64,000 bases of DNA, from the NCBI GenBank assembly GCA_028023455.1, contig JAQFVV010012396.1, positions 23,599,292 to 23,663,291 of the forward strand, given 5' to 3'. Positions 39,401 through 55,302 of this stretch are shown here, in pieces. A program made the position numbers and the translations under genes. Within the stretch, counting starts at the first letter, position 1. Each line of letters starts with the position of its first letter. This DNA comes from Epiperipatus broadwayi (Eukaryota > Onychophora > Udeonychophora > Euonychophora > Peripatidae). The notes beneath the pieces are model-generated. The model was not told the origin of the DNA and searched no databases. It saw only the letters and a list, made by a program, of their open reading frames with translations.

Positions 39401-42400
39401 GAATTTTGCTGAAAATTAAACTAATACTTTAACTCACACAATCTGTCTAAATTTCTTATTTGTTTGACGCATACATGTCAGTCAGAAAGGTGCCGTAAAA
39501 TACAATTTCATCTCGCTTTTGACGAAATAAACTCAAAGCCTTATTTAAAAATGAGGTTTTTAAAAAATAAATATAGCTTACAAGTGGATTAATTGATTTC
39601 AGAAGAAAAAAGTTTGCAAATTATTTTTAAAATATAAATTTGTTTTACATAAGCTGGTTATTATTTAAGCTTAGGAAAAGAGAGTGACACATTAAAAATA
39701 TAATCATAATATTCTATTATGAAGCACAACATAAGAAGAATCACTAATGTCTAATGATATTGTTTCATTAAGCCATGGAAAAAAGTAAATAACAAATAAA
39801 ATTTATTTATATTGTGTATGTCTGCTTCCATCAGAATGCTATGATTCATTTTATGACTATTTTCTTATTTTTCTATTTAATGCAGACTCCCCATGAGCCA
39901 CGTCATGTGGTTTTTCCTTTTTCATGGTATGATTGAGTACAATATTTCTCATAATTACATTATTCTATTTTATTTTGATTCTTAATGTGGGCATTATTCA
40001 AATTAAATTGCATCATCTATGTGTGTACTTAGATGTGAATATTTATGTTAGACATATATATCTTATAGAGTTTGTTATTATTAACCATTTCAGATACCCC
40101 GTACAGGTTTGCAACTATATAAGTCTGATATGTGCAGTGAACAACCGTAAATATACGTATATAACAACACTTAAATCCTGATATTTATTATTTATAAAGC
40201 TGGCAAAACTCACTAGACGTATTGCTACTTACTGCAAGTTAGAGTAATCAATGAATGTCAGAAGGCTTGTGGTGATCACGTGATGTTTATTTATAAAGCA
40301 CAAATGTTAATGAAGAATATATAGATATAATATTAACATCTTAGAAAAAATAAAAACAAATCTGTTATATATCTTGATATTTTTTAATGTTTTTATTTTT
40401 CGCTCTGTCAGATATAAATGATATTTCTATAAAAGGATTAGTCTTCTCTAAAATACTTTATCCTTCATTTTTAAATGACTATATTTAGTCATTCAATATA
40501 TTTCTCGAAACATAAAAAAAAATAACAACTCCATACAATTCACAGCAGTCTTTCCATCCACTGTCAACCACATTTCGCCATAATTAATGATTGGATTTTA
40601 TTGAATCAGTAGTTACTAAAAGAAAGAATTTTATAGTTTCTGCACGTAAATATGTGTTTGTTTTTTAAAAAAGAAATGCTTTCTGTTTTTTTATAGTTGT
40701 ATTATGGTTAATGAATCCACATAGGACCCATGATCTTTGATAATAAAGCTCAGTTTGTGTTTGCAACTTTATTACCTCATTTTCCCTTGTGTGATAGATT
40801 TTCATGATACACAAAATGGTGAAAACGGGTCTGATTTTATGACAGTTGAGTTTTTAAACAGCTAAAACAGAAAAGAAGTTAAATATGCATTTATTTTTAT
40901 ATACATAAAATATTATATGAGAAAACAATTTTATTATATAATATAAAAAATTTAATATATATATTTATAGCCAAAATACAATATACTATTCAAACTTAAG
41001 CACTAAATGTAAATCCAAACATTAGTAAATATAAAAAAACAATATTTTAAAAATTACAAAATTCTCTATATACATAAGTGCATGTTTATTTGTTTCTATG
41101 CAAATGTGTTTAAGATAGCAAGAAAGTATATGGACAGAATGTTACACATATCCATTCATATAAATAAATCTCATATCATAGTGACAGATCATTCATTTTT
41201 AGTTTTCACCAGATAAGATTTGAATTCAGGAAAAATTAAATTTGATTTTTAAATTTTTATTATTTAAAATTACCATTTTATTTCTAATGATTGTCTCATT
41301 CTAACTGATCATGAATATAGATAATAAATGAATAACAATCTATTTCTACAATGAAAAAAGTTAGAAAAATATTAAACTCCCATCACACCAGAGTTGGCAA
41401 GAAGTTGATGAATTATATTTACCCTATTAAAGGTATAATGGAATGTTAGAAATGCCTTTGCTCTAACAGTAGGTTTTGTTTATAGAAATATTTTCCCACA
41501 TTGAATGATTGAAAATTTTATTAATATGACTATTCAGATTAATAATTATGGTACCATCTAGAAAAGTAAATATAAGTAGATTCACTTTACATTTGAAAGT
41601 TCAAGTCTGACAAGAGGATGTAGTACATGATGTATTCAGCACTGACAAAATAATTATTAATTCCAGTGATTATAAATATACATTTAATGAATACTAGCCA
41701 ATGCTATAATCTTTCAACATTATCATCTGTGTTTAGAAAGACAAAGATTGAATCACATAACTTTTATGTAAGTTGCATGATTCAGATTATGTTTCTAAAT
41801 GCAGGAGACCTGCTGAAATATTCTAGCATTGATTTGTTTTCGTTTACTGCATTTGAGTTTTCTTTAAGTTTAATATATGACATCCATATATGCCTTAATA
41901 AATACATATAATGAATAACTAAATCTGTCTAATTTAACTTTTAAAAGCATTAAATAATAAGGAAATTACAGAAGCATGTTTCAATTACATTAAAATAATA
42001 CTTTTTAACTGCATTCACTTTTTAAAAAATGACGTAATTTTTTATTTATTTATTTCATATATATTAATAAAGTAAAAAAGTCTGAATGCATATGTCGTAA
42101 TAATTTAGTGTCATCTTAATTAACCTACGAATAATACTCCCTCTCTCTGTCTTGTATCCACAACATTTCACTATTCAGACAAAAAATAGTCAAAATGTAT
42201 TAAAATGTATGGATAAAAAAAATAATTATTGATACTGAAAAAAAAAAGAGATTACATCGCTGTTGATCTTGGCATACTTCCAATCCATTAAACCCATAGA
42301 TTGAGATAGCAATTAATAATTAAATTTTACTAATTTTAACGACTTCCGTAAATAGACAAAAGTCATTAAATCTAGTGTTGAGAATATATAAGAATATTTA

Positions 42401-42751
42401 TAAGTAATAAACTCTGATTGCTCTCAACATAATTTACAAGTCACATTATGTATAGTTATTTTTAAAAAAATAAATAAATACATATATGAGTATAGAAACT
42501 ACAAAATCATCTTCATCTATGAAAGATTCTATTATCTATTTTTATTTTACTAATAATACAGAATTGTAAATATAAAAAGAAATCTATTTTTTTCTTTTGA
42601 TGGAAAAATTTTAAATATTACTACTTTTATTCATTAGTATATTTCAAACTTTTCATTAATCACTTCATACATAAATATTTAAATTGCATATTTTTTGTTC
42701 CCCTCAAAAAACGAATTGCTTGACCAATTTATTCCTTAGATATTTTAATAT
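39401..42751. other. AT-rich stretch without recognisable gene
   Basis: It holds only the partial family A copy at about 40.2 kb. No other motif or repeat was recognised. Confidence 0.4.
40205..40302. mobile_element. Foldback family A, partial copy 4
   Basis: AGAGTAATCAATGAATGTCA followed by GAAGGCTTGTGGTGATCACG and TGATGTTTATTTATAAAGC joins the inner arm directly to the outer end of family A. The middle of the element is missing, so this looks like a deleted or half copy. Confidence 0.6.
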
Positions 42752-43333
42752 TGTATGACAGTTTATAGGTCTAACGTTAACTGAAATTAAAATAAAATTC
42801 ACTATTTCAATTATTAGTAAGCAAAATGATAATTACTGATATAAAATATATTTTTATATAATACAATAATATACATTGGGTATAAAACCTATAGCACAAA
42901 AACAATACTAAAGATCAAATATGATTGGCAATAAATCCTAGATGGGGATTTACTGTTTAAATTAGACAATATCCAGATTGGATATTTCTCTTTTTTTCTA
43001 GTGGTCTATTTTCAGAATTCAAATGATCACTAAAATATTCTGTTTTTTTTTTTATATTAGCCTATTTAATTAGGGTATTTTTTAATTCTGTATTAACTAT
43101 TGTATTTTTCAACTTACTTATCATATTTAATCTCTATGTGACAGGGTTATCTTTATTTCTTAGTTAATCTATTGATTACATTATTTAACTAAAATCTATT
43201 ATTAGTAGATTCAGACAGCAATCCTCTTTCTTTTATTAATTTTTTGTTTGAATCTTTAATTAAACTAACTTTTTAATATTTTTTTAAAATGCATTTTAAC
43301 CGATTCTTTTATTTATTTTTTCTTTATCAAACA
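42752..43333 (-). repeat. 3' LTR of the Gypsy element
   Basis: It aligns with the right-hand block through shared phrases such as ATACAATA(A/G)(T/C)ATACAT, CCAGATTGGATATTT, CACTAAA(A/G)TATTCTGTT and TAATTAAACTAAC, ending TCAAACATAG. The length is about 580 bases. In element orientation it follows the integrase C-terminus directly. Confidence 0.75.
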
Positions 43334-43373
43334 TAGCATTATCTCCTCTACAAATAATATTGATATTTTTACA

Positions 43374-44290
43374 CCAATATTGATTGCAGACATAATCTTC
43401 CAAATACTTTAATTTTCTTTTTGCTTCTCTTGTTTTCTGGGGTAAGTACCTATGGTTGTTCTGTTTCTTCAGTTTTCACAGCAGTGTTAATTCAGTGGTT
43501 CTTTCTTGGGCTTTTTAGTATTCTACTTCTCGAATGTTATTTTGATAGATATGGTTTATATGACATCTACATTCATCACAATCTTCTGTCTTTTCTTTTA
43601 TATTTTTTTATTTTTTGGAAATCATAGCTTCTATATTTCCCTTAATCAACCTTTTTTAAAAAACTGTTTCAAACCTAATCAGTATCATTAATTTTGTAGT
43701 TGGCTTATTGTATGCTACTGCTATTTTGACTTTTAGTATTTATTAGCAAAATTATTAATTTAAATTTAATTCTTTTTTCCATTAATAAGTCTGTGAAGCT
43801 TATCCAAAGGAGACTGAGGGTATTGAATATTGTTAAAATAGTCCACATGTACAAATTTTATGTGTATTCATATAATTAGCATTATTAATTATCATTTTTA
43901 ATTTTTGGACAGCCCTTTTCAGATAATCCATGTGACTCAGGATAATAAAATGATGTTAATCTGTGTAGCACATCAATTTTTTTATAGTATCAACTTAAAT
44001 TTCTCTGAAGTGAAAGCAGTTCCATTATCTGAAATGTACACTTTCAGACTTCCAAAATAAGAAATAACTTCAAGAAAACCTTGTATGATTTTATTTAAGC
44101 TTATGTTTTTCAGTAAACAGAAATCAGTTTCATCTTGAATATGTATCTACTGTTACTAATATTTTATATCCTTTATATTAATAGCATGGGATAAATAAAC
44201 TAGTGCCATGGCCTCACAGTTTCAGGCCATTTAGGATACTTTTGTCTTAATGTATCATGACTTATAGTTTTTCATGTAATCTATAATATC
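43374..44290 (-). pseudogene. Gypsy integrase remnant
   Basis: Read on the minus strand, the core motif ISDNGTAFTSEKF lies at about 44040-43998 and keeps the second catalytic Asp. FYYPESHGLSEKG at about 43953-43912 keeps the catalytic Glu region of the DDE domain. The C-terminal end reads EDYVCNQYW at about 43400-43374, just ahead of the LTR. Stops and frameshifts separate these pieces. In the family the enzyme inserts the cDNA into the genome. Confidence 0.8.
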
Positions 44291-44889
44291 TACATTTATT
44301 ATCAGCAAGTTAACAAAGCATTTATTTAGAAACTTAGCTCTAACATTACTGAGGTCTCATTGTGTATTAATTTTAGTATATTTGTCTTTTGTCTGGGATG
44401 TTTATGACTATCCTATCAATCATTAATCTGAAGTTTTTTTGACATTCATAATTGTCTCTTTACATTCCAAATTAATAATGGTAGTACATGCAATGGTATT
44501 TATCAGGCCATCCTATGCCTATTCACTAGATTTAAATTTTTGTAATCTTCATTTTTTTAATCTAGTCTGCCACAACCCTATTGTTTACAACTTAATTTTA
44601 TATAGCAACAATATACATTATCTCAAAGATTTACAGTGTTCATCTAAAGTAATTCATAATTGTATTCTAATAAAATTATCTGTTACCACATCATTCTCAC
44701 ACTAAGATGATTTTTATTTTTGAAAATATTACCTAATTAAATTGGTTTTCATATATATAGTAGTAAATTTTTTTTATGTTGAACATCTTAGCAAGTGGTT
44801 GTTTAATTACCTGATTATACTTTCAGTTTCAGATAAAGATTTCAATGCATATGCTATAGGTCAAAATAAGAGTCATAGATCACATGACC

Positions 44890-45240
44890 CTATCTCTTAA
44901 GCTTGTAAACAGTCTTGCAAGTTGTGACTGATTTAGGAGTGTTGTTGTTTTTACTGCCCTCACTTTTCAGGAGAGAGTCTTATCTTTTATTCTTTTACTA
45001 TATGACCTAAAAGTTTAGTTTGTCTGTTTTCCGTATGCATTTTTCTGCATTTAATTAAGCACCAAAATTATTTAATTTTTTATATACTTTTTCAAACCAG
45101 TGTTTAAGATTTTCTTCTGTTGTTACAATGATCAACACATCATTATACTATGGAATTACTTCAACTATTTTTTCTAGAAGTGTATTGATTTCAGCCTGGA
45201 ATATATTTTGTGCTGTTATTATTCAGAGAAAGTTAGATGA
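44890..45240 (-). pseudogene. Gypsy reverse transcriptase remnant
   Basis: On the minus strand NIFQAEI near 45200 is followed by YNDVLIIVTTEENLKHWF near 45149-45096. There the catalytic Asp pair of the usual Y-x-D-D box reads Asn-Asp, with a stop just before it. LNAEKC and then TDKLNFLGHIV near 45055-44995 follow at the usual spacing. These are the RT palm/thumb motifs of Ty3/Gypsy. Several in-frame stops make it non-functional. Confidence 0.85.
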
Positions 45241-47989
<2,749 letters not shown>

Positions 47990-48437
47990 TGTAATTCTTG
48001 ATAACTACTCTTAATAAATTTAGATAAGTCAAATTAAAACGTATTTACTATTTGACTTATTAGCAAACAGAAATACAAAATAAAAAAGAATGGAGAAATA
48101 TGGAAGTTGTCTATCTATAGAAAAGAAATACAAATACTAATATAAAACAAATTTTTAAATAATACAATAGCATACATATAATATAAAAATCTTTGACATA
48201 AAAATAATAATAATAATCAAATATAATTGCAAAAAGTCCATAGGTGTACTGGGTTACTCTTCAGGCTAAAAAATACCCAGATTGGATATTTACCTTCTTC
48301 TGCAATAGTTCATCTTCACTAAAGTATTCTGTTCTCTTTCTTACGTTAGCCTACTTAATTTATTTACTTTGCTTCTGGAGCAACTACTTTATTTTTCATA
48401 TTTAATTTTCATTTATAATTAATCTTTCTTACAGATA

Positions 48438-48484
<47 letters not shown>

Positions 48485-49379
48485 TATCAATATTATATAT
48501 ATGTATATCTTCCGATCTATATAATATTGATTCTCCTGCTAATAAAAAATATGGTTATCAATACCATATATTTCGAATGATCAAGTAAATTTTATAAGGA
48601 AAATTTATAAATGTATATGTGACATTGCATTTTACACACTTCCTTCATTAAACAAATTAATAAATATCTCTAAAGATAAAACCTAATTTATAAATAAAAA
48701 TTGCATCATTTATAAATGGATATGTAGGTGTAGTAGCAGATATATAGGGAAATTGAGATGCACATTGGAAAAAAGAACAAAGAGCCCTTGTTGTTATTAA
48801 AAAGGGTTCAGAAAACAAAACAGAATTGCAAAGTAAATAATAATGTTTCAACATCTGTTTTTTATGACTAACTTCAATTATAATAATGTAAAAATATTGC
48901 AAATTTAAAAAAATAACAACAAAAGGAAAATAAAGGAAGCTATGCTAATATACAAATACAAACAAGACTTAATTAACAGACAGGTAGACCAACATTAAGA
49001 TCATGGAATTGTGGGAAGGTTAACTTTTCAAAGTGTTAATTGATAAAGACTATGAGGATAGTCGAAAATGCTCATAAGTGGATAAAAAATTTTAAAGTTA
49101 TACTTTACATATATCTAATTACTGTATTTATAAACATTCACTTATAAGATTATGTATATTGATTTGAAGAAATACAGACATCGAATTATAATATTATTTA
49201 TATTTAATTAATCTACTTATTACAGTTTTTATGTAAAATTTATTTTTAACAAATTAAGACAGAAACCGTCTTTTTATTATTAATTTGTCTATGTTTGCAT
49301 CTATAATTAAACTAACGTTTTAGTTATTTTTCAAAATCCACTTTAACTAATCTTTTATTTATTTATTTATTTTCAAACA
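47990..49379 (-). repeat. 5' LTR of the Gypsy element, split by an insertion
   Basis: The segments 47990-48439 and about 49190-49379 align to the left LTR in order, including AGATTGGATATTTAC, TAATTAAACTAACG and the end TTTCAAACATAG. The stretch between them (about 750 bases) has no counterpart in the other LTR. The extra length therefore reflects a later insertion or a deletion in the other LTR. Confidence 0.7.
48440..49190. other. Insertion within the right LTR
   Basis: About 750 bases starting with (TA)n (48444-48478) and a nearby AATATT-rich inverted motif, with no recognised coding or tRNA-like content. Its own ends were not resolved. Confidence 0.5.
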
Positions 49380-49537
49380 TAGTAATATATATATATATTT
49401 GAATATTTATACATTAAAATATATATAATAGTAAAAATCAGTCAACATTTAGAAAATCCCAATATCAGTAACAATCAATAATCTCAACCTGCTGTCAAAG
49501 GGAATCTCCTTTTACTATAATAACCAAATGGTTTTAC

Positions 49538-49645
49538 TGCAGGGACGTTTATAAGAAATTTGGTGCTGGAAATGACAGAACTGATCCACAATCTTTAGAT
49601 CTTGGGCTTTAGAATCTGCCTGTTTACCACTATACCAATCTAAAG
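49538..49645 (-). mobile_element. tRNA-like SINE, family beta copy 1
   Basis: The minus strand reads GATTGGTATAGTGGTAAACA (A-box-like), then GGCAGATTCTAAAGCCC (anticodon-arm-like), then GTGGATCAGTTCTG (degenerate B-box), then a body CATTTCCAGCACCAAATTTC. The same order of blocks with similar sequence occurs on the minus strand at 57359-57467, so this is a dispersed SINE family. The boxes are degraded and it is not a working tRNA. Confidence 0.6.
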
Positions 49646-49739
49646 TTTAATGATTGAAAATAATAATTATTATTTACTTATATAATTAAAGTGTATCATT
49701 TTCAAATTCAATTTTAATTTTTTAAGCTTTTTTTTTTGT

Positions 49740-49818
49740 AAAACACCTGTAGAGGTCCCCACTATCGCATTTTATACGCATATTATCGAGGTTATAGCCT
49801 CAGTAAATATTACTTAGG
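49740..49818 (+). repeat. Dispersed repeat, family D copy 2
   Basis: ACCTGTAGAGGTCCCCACTA then CGCATTTTATACGCATATTA then GAGGTTATAGCCTCAGTAAA match the inverse of 27292-27366 in order. The class is unknown. Confidence 0.65.
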
Positions 49819-50974
49819 TAATCAATGTGCGTTTAATAAATTTATAATTACAACTTTAAATTTCTCTTTGTAGATAATTGTGTAGATATTCTATCAATGG
49901 CGTTTGGCCCCCCAAAAAATTCCATTCTAAATATATAAAAAGACATACAAATGTTTCGTCTTTATAGTTTATGATTATGTCTGTGTGTGCATTTTCATGT
50001 ATGTTTAATAATATGCTAGAAAGATGTTTGCAGATATTAAAGTTGTTTTTGTTTTTTTAAATCCTTATTAGCAAAAAAGCAAAACAACCTTAAAAGTGTC
50101 TTTTGCATGATAAAGGTTTCTTCAACAGTCCTTACACAGAAACAACAAAAAAGGTGCAACACACTATAATTTTCAATTTTTAAATAATTAGAGTTTGAAT
50201 GTTTTTTTCCTTCTTTAGAACTGGCCATTTATTAATTAATAATGTTGTCTTAACTGGTTTAATTTTAAAACAGCTAATGAAAGAGAATTTCATATGTCTA
50301 ATTAGAATAGCCTCAAATTTGAACTCAATAAATAATCCTCATATAAAAATCATTATTACAGTACATTTACGTTCGCACACTTCTCTAAAGGAACAAACTA
50401 AATGAGAAATTTTAAATATATACTTTTAACAACATATATAAGTCATTTCTTCGTTTTCATTTATACAATGTAACTCAATAATGGTTGTTTGTTATTATTT
50501 GTAAAAAATGATTATTTAAAAATGTAAGTTTGATTAGAGTCATTATAAATTATTTCAAAACTAAGTGAAAAAATTAAAATCAAAATTATTTTGAAATGTA
50601 AAGCAAAATAGGAATTGAATACATTTGCTACTTTAAATTTTTGATTTGCAGACTTCTACTGATGTTATTATTATTGTTTTTAAAGTAATTTTGAAGATCA
50701 TATTCTGCATAATTTATGGAAAATAAAATTCAACAAAGTTAATTAATGTATTAAAATGTAAAACGTATATATATATATATATATATATATTATAAAATTA
50801 TGAATATAAATGAATGGAGATTAACAAATTTGAAAGAGCATGATCATAAATTTGATAATTGGAATTATTTTACCTTGGGTCATTTTGTTCAGAAATAGAG
50901 TATATATAAAATTAGTGCTTTTGATGTTTTATTAATTAAAGTTAAAATTTGTATATGACCGATATTCATAAATT
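49819..50974. other. AT-rich stretch without recognisable gene
   Basis: It includes a (TA)n run at about 50767-50791. No motif was recognised. Confidence 0.45.
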
Positions 50975-51390
50975 TTCTTTGGCATAAGGATAAGTAAAGG
51001 TCATTAAAACAGGCAAACCTCTCCATATATATTGCCACTTAATACAAGCCAGAGTAATCAGTGGATGCGAGAAGCTTGTGCATAAAATCCTCATCTAGTG
51101 CCTACTCATCCAATATCTCAAGACTAGTTTCTGGTTTGTGGCCTTCATCAGTGAGGAGCATAGGATCTGATAGCACTGCACCTAGATCTTAGGATCCTCA
51201 CTGACAAAGGCCACAAGCCAGAAACTAGTCTGGAAATATTGGATGAGTAGACACTAGCTGGGGATTTTATGCACAAGCCTTCTGTCATCTGTTGATTACT
51301 CTGGCTTGCATTGAGTGGCAATACATATGGAGAGTTTTGCTTGTTTTAATAACAGTTATAAGCAAGCATAAGAAATGGTGATCATGTGAT
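50975..51390. mobile_element. Foldback element, family A copy 2 (near-complete hairpin)
   Basis: The left arm (about 50975-51160) and right arm (about 51190-51385) are inverse complements over about 185 bases. Shared phrases include CTCCATAT(A/G)TATTGCCACT, CTTGTGCATAAAATCC, AGACTAGTTTCTGG and TTGTGGCCTT. The loop is only about 30 bases and holds GCACCTAGATCTTAGGATC. The right arm extends to an outer end GGTGATCATGTGATGTTTA shared with the other copies. It has no coding capacity. This is the best-preserved member of the family in the window. Confidence 0.85.
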
Positions 51391-51439
51391 GTTTATAAGT
51401 AAATTTCAAAAGAAGTGTAGAGATTCTTTTAATGTGGAT

Positions 51440-51515
51440 ACAAATATCAGATTATGATCTAAAAATCTGTATCAGTGAGATTAAAATGAATTAGATCATA
51501 ATCTAATATTTGTGT
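51440..51515. repeat. Short hairpin, about 23-base arms
   Basis: ACAAATATCAGATTATGATCTAA-type sequence near 51440 is inverse to the sequence ending near 51515 (TTAGATCATAATCTAATATT), with a loop of about 27 bases. It lies 50 bases right of family A copy 2. Confidence 0.7.
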
Positions 51516-54500
51516 GGTAATAAGGCATTACTGGCTGTTAGGATGATTTCAAAAAAGAAAACAAATTTTTATATCAATGTTGATTAAAATAGATTTTCAT
51601 TAATAATAAAGATCATGATAAAATGTGTATATTTGTGAGACTACTATTATGTAATTATAGTTTTGGAAGATTTCAAATCTGCTAGCCTTAAAGCTAATAT
51701 ATGGTTAAAATTACTGACATGATCACAAGTGTAAATATTTTGCAAGTAAATTATATTTTGATTTTAAATTCATTTAGTTTTTTGTTGTTCAGAAGAATTT
51801 ATTAGGAATACTTTTTTTTTAAAAAAAAAAAAAAACATGCAAGCAAAAACTGTCATCTCCTCCTATAACAAATATTACCATTTTTTATGCCTGTGATGAA
51901 AATATAGCTTTTGTTATCATAATATTTTATATACTTTAAATTTTATCTTGTAATTTTGCATACACACATAGATAAATGAGGCCATATTTACCCACAAAGC
52001 AACTGTCATGGAAAAAAAAGATTAAATAACACAAATACCAATGCTGAAAATTTTAGAGAAGTAGATTGAGAAAAAATGATGAAGATAATAAATACATAAG
52101 TAGTAAGAAGTAGATGTAAACAAAACATTAAGAAAATCATGAAGTAAAAAAATGTATTAGACAGATAAATCATTAATATATAGAATGAGACTGGTAAAAA
52201 TGAAATCTAAGAAAATAGTAGGAAAAAGTAGCTAAAATTTATAATAAAAAATTAAAAGATAAAATGCCAGAATGATGTGAGCAATCTGTGTTTTAGATAA
52301 TGGTTAATAATGATGACAGATACTTGTGTATGCATATGTATATTTTAATGATATGATCTTAGTAACATAAGTAATGTATATTACAAGCCTCCTAAAACAA
52401 TCAAGCTTAATTTGTGGGATAAATCAAACATTTTAGAATAACATGAAAGAAAAGTAATGTACAAAATTGCATTCTCTTATTGAAAGTGATTTTTTATATG
52501 ACTTTAGAAAGATAAACATATATGCAATTGTTGTCTATTTTGTGGATAATATGGGTTGTTGTGAAGAAGTTCCTCATCCTCTATTTTCATTGAATATCAG
52601 CCTAGAAGAGGATTACAAACAAATAATTTATCATTTCCTAAAGGAGAATTATAAGGATATAGATAAGTAATGTGTAAAATAAAGATTAAATGAATTTTCT
52701 AGTGTATTAAAAAATAAAATATAATTTATTTTGTTAATAATTGAATTAAGATTAAACATTCCATCAAAAAAAGAAAAAAAGAAAATAGAAACCAATTAAA
52801 CATAATTAAAAAAAATAATTTATGTTAAATTTTATAAATAAACAATTAATTAATTAAGGGTAAATACAAGATAAAAAGGAGAAAAACAACTGATTATAGT
52901 ATTTGAAAAAGTAAAAACAGAAAGTAAAACATGCTATGTCATATGAAAAGATTAATGAAAAAGATGGCAACATTGTGGAAAGCCAAAGTGCACATTGCCA
53001 GAATTGTATAGTTTGGAAAATTTCCATATCCTGCTTTGGAAAAATTATACATCATCTCAGCAGAAAGTGCTTTTCAATGTTGAGTCAAACATATCTAGAA
53101 TGGTAAAATTCTGTGTGGTAAAAATAATAAAAAAAAATATTATGCTCTCCTGGTATGTTCCAACCAAACCATGAACAATGTAACTCGACCAATTTTTTTT
53201 AAATGTCTATAAGGAATTCAGAGATGAAAAAAATATTAAGATTAGCTTATTTTCCCAAGGGAGAATAATTTTTCATTGCCTGAACTTGTACAACTTGGAA
53301 CATTAGGCAATATACACACAAATACAATAAGACTCCTATGTGAATTAACCAACAAAAATTGATTTCATTTTTATCACATTTCCACCATGGATTTATTAAT
53401 CTGTCTATAAAGCATACTGACTTATTTAAAGAAGCTATATTAAAACATTGTAAATTTATTAACATAAGAGATCTCCATAACTTACAAAATTTATTGACAT
53501 ATTTTATTGTATGTACTTTTGAATATAAGTATTGTTTAAATTTTTTATTGATGAATATTATTGATGTGCTATAAATTGATATGTGATTGTGTATACTTAT
53601 TTATACATAATCAAAAATATTATTTTTATATTATGTTTATTGGTTTGCTACTTTATTCATAAATTAACAATATCTAGGGATAATTTTCTTATATCAGTTG
53701 ATATTACCTAAAATAAATAATGTTAATTAAATTACTTATTATATGTGCTATTCTTTTTTAATAGTCTCATCTCCAAAATGTTTATAACAGTTTGTCGTTG
53801 ATTCTGAGAATTCATGTTATGAGATAAAATGAACCAAAGTTGTAATTAAAAAACTTGTAATAGTAATGCCAAAGTTTAATAAATTTCTAGATGCTCTTTC
53901 TTAAATAAAAGTGGCATCCCAATTTAGCCTTAGTGGAGTTCAAACCCTGTATATTTAAATAAACACTTGTGAATGCTTTTTAAATGATATCCTATAAGAG
54001 ATTTGATGTATTATCATAAGGAAATATAATCAGTGTATCTTATAAAAGCAGTTATATAAAAAATAAAATATTTGATCATCATCACCCATATTTATTCTAT
54101 TTAAATTTAATTAATTAAAAATCAAGTTTCAAAGATTTTTTTTTATATTAAACTAACAACTTTAATGTGATTTGATTATATGTTAGCCATGTATATCCAT
54201 ACATAAAGATATGTTTACATAAAAATTATCAGTATGGTCACCATCATCATCATCAGTAGAATAAATTCTAACAATAATATATATATAAAGCTAGTCAATA
54301 TCTGAGTGTTAAAATTTTACTTTTTTTTTTTAATTTTCTTTTTGTTATGATAAATAGATAATCGAGTATTACCTATTGACTGTGTCAAGAGCTGAAAGTG
54401 TTATCTGTGAAGTCTTAATTAAAACAATTAGCTTAAATTTGTTTAATTTGTTTAAAGCATACACAATTTACAAATTTCACAAAATCAAATCTTAAGTCAT

Positions 54501-55214
54501 GACTACATTACATAATAGATGTATTATTATGGCATGAAATATTTTATATAAAAATAACCATAAACTGAATACTCATAGAAGAATGACAAATTTTGTGACT
54601 AACAGTAATGGCAATATTATTTTTATATTTTGTATATCAAAATTTATTTGACCAACAAATTTATTTTGTGACTCGTAATCTCTAGCTAATAATATCCAGA
54701 TACTGACTTACTTACAGCTAGTGGTTGAGATTTATTTTATTATGGATATCTTACCTAAAAAAAATCCTAAATGTAAGTGTGGCCTAAAAAAATGTCAAGG
54801 TTCACATAGAGCAGACTCAAACATCAATTTATGAGTATGGCTGAAAGATGTGGTAAACAATATGCCATGAGATCCTTCTTAATTTAAAAACACACACATG
54901 TATAGTAATTTGCATATTATTGTAATTTGAAGTTTTCATCAGAAGTATGGCATACGATATCTATGTGAATTATATAAAATAAACAATTTATTATAGATAC
55001 TCTCTTCTTATGTAGAATAAGACAGAAAATGCAATTGTTCGCAGGATTGTTACCTATTGGGTGATAAGGAATTTTTTTTTTTTACCTTAGTTTAATATTT
55101 ATCTAAAAATACGCATTTACTGATTAATTTTTATGTCTGACTATGCTATCTGTGAGCTAGATAGATACTTTTAAAAAAATCATAAATCTGTTGGGAGTTG
55201 CAAAAAAAAATGTA
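51516..55214. other. AT-rich stretch without recognisable gene
   Basis: It contains a T9-A15 run at about 51812-51836. A 67-codon open frame at 52467-52670 and a less AT-rich piece at 52.94-53.11 kb have no recognised motif. No SINE or inverted repeat was detected. Confidence 0.4.
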
Positions 55215-55302
55215 TTTTATTCTATTGGGATTTAAACCTAAAAACGGTATACGCCTAAAAACACAGTCTTGACAGACAGATATAATACTCACTAAATCTA
55301 TG
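55215..55302 (-). mobile_element. tRNA-Asp-like SINE head or pseudogene
   Basis: The minus strand reads TTAGTGAGTATTATATCTGT and then CTGTCAAGACTGTG, which resembles the D-arm and GTC anticodon arm of tRNA-Asp. After an extra segment, GGTTTAAATCCCAATAG resembles a B-box. The spacer between anticodon arm and B-box is too long for a tRNA, so it is a SINE head or decayed pseudogene. Confidence 0.45.

Noticed and set aside
52940-53110. Possible hAT-type transposase C-terminus
   Set aside because: One frame gives a phrase vaguely like the end of a hAT transposase (FPYPALEKLYIISAESAF), but stops surround it and no second motif was found.
53930-53985. B-box-like GGAGTTCAAACCCTG
   Set aside because: Isolated match without an A-box at suitable distance.
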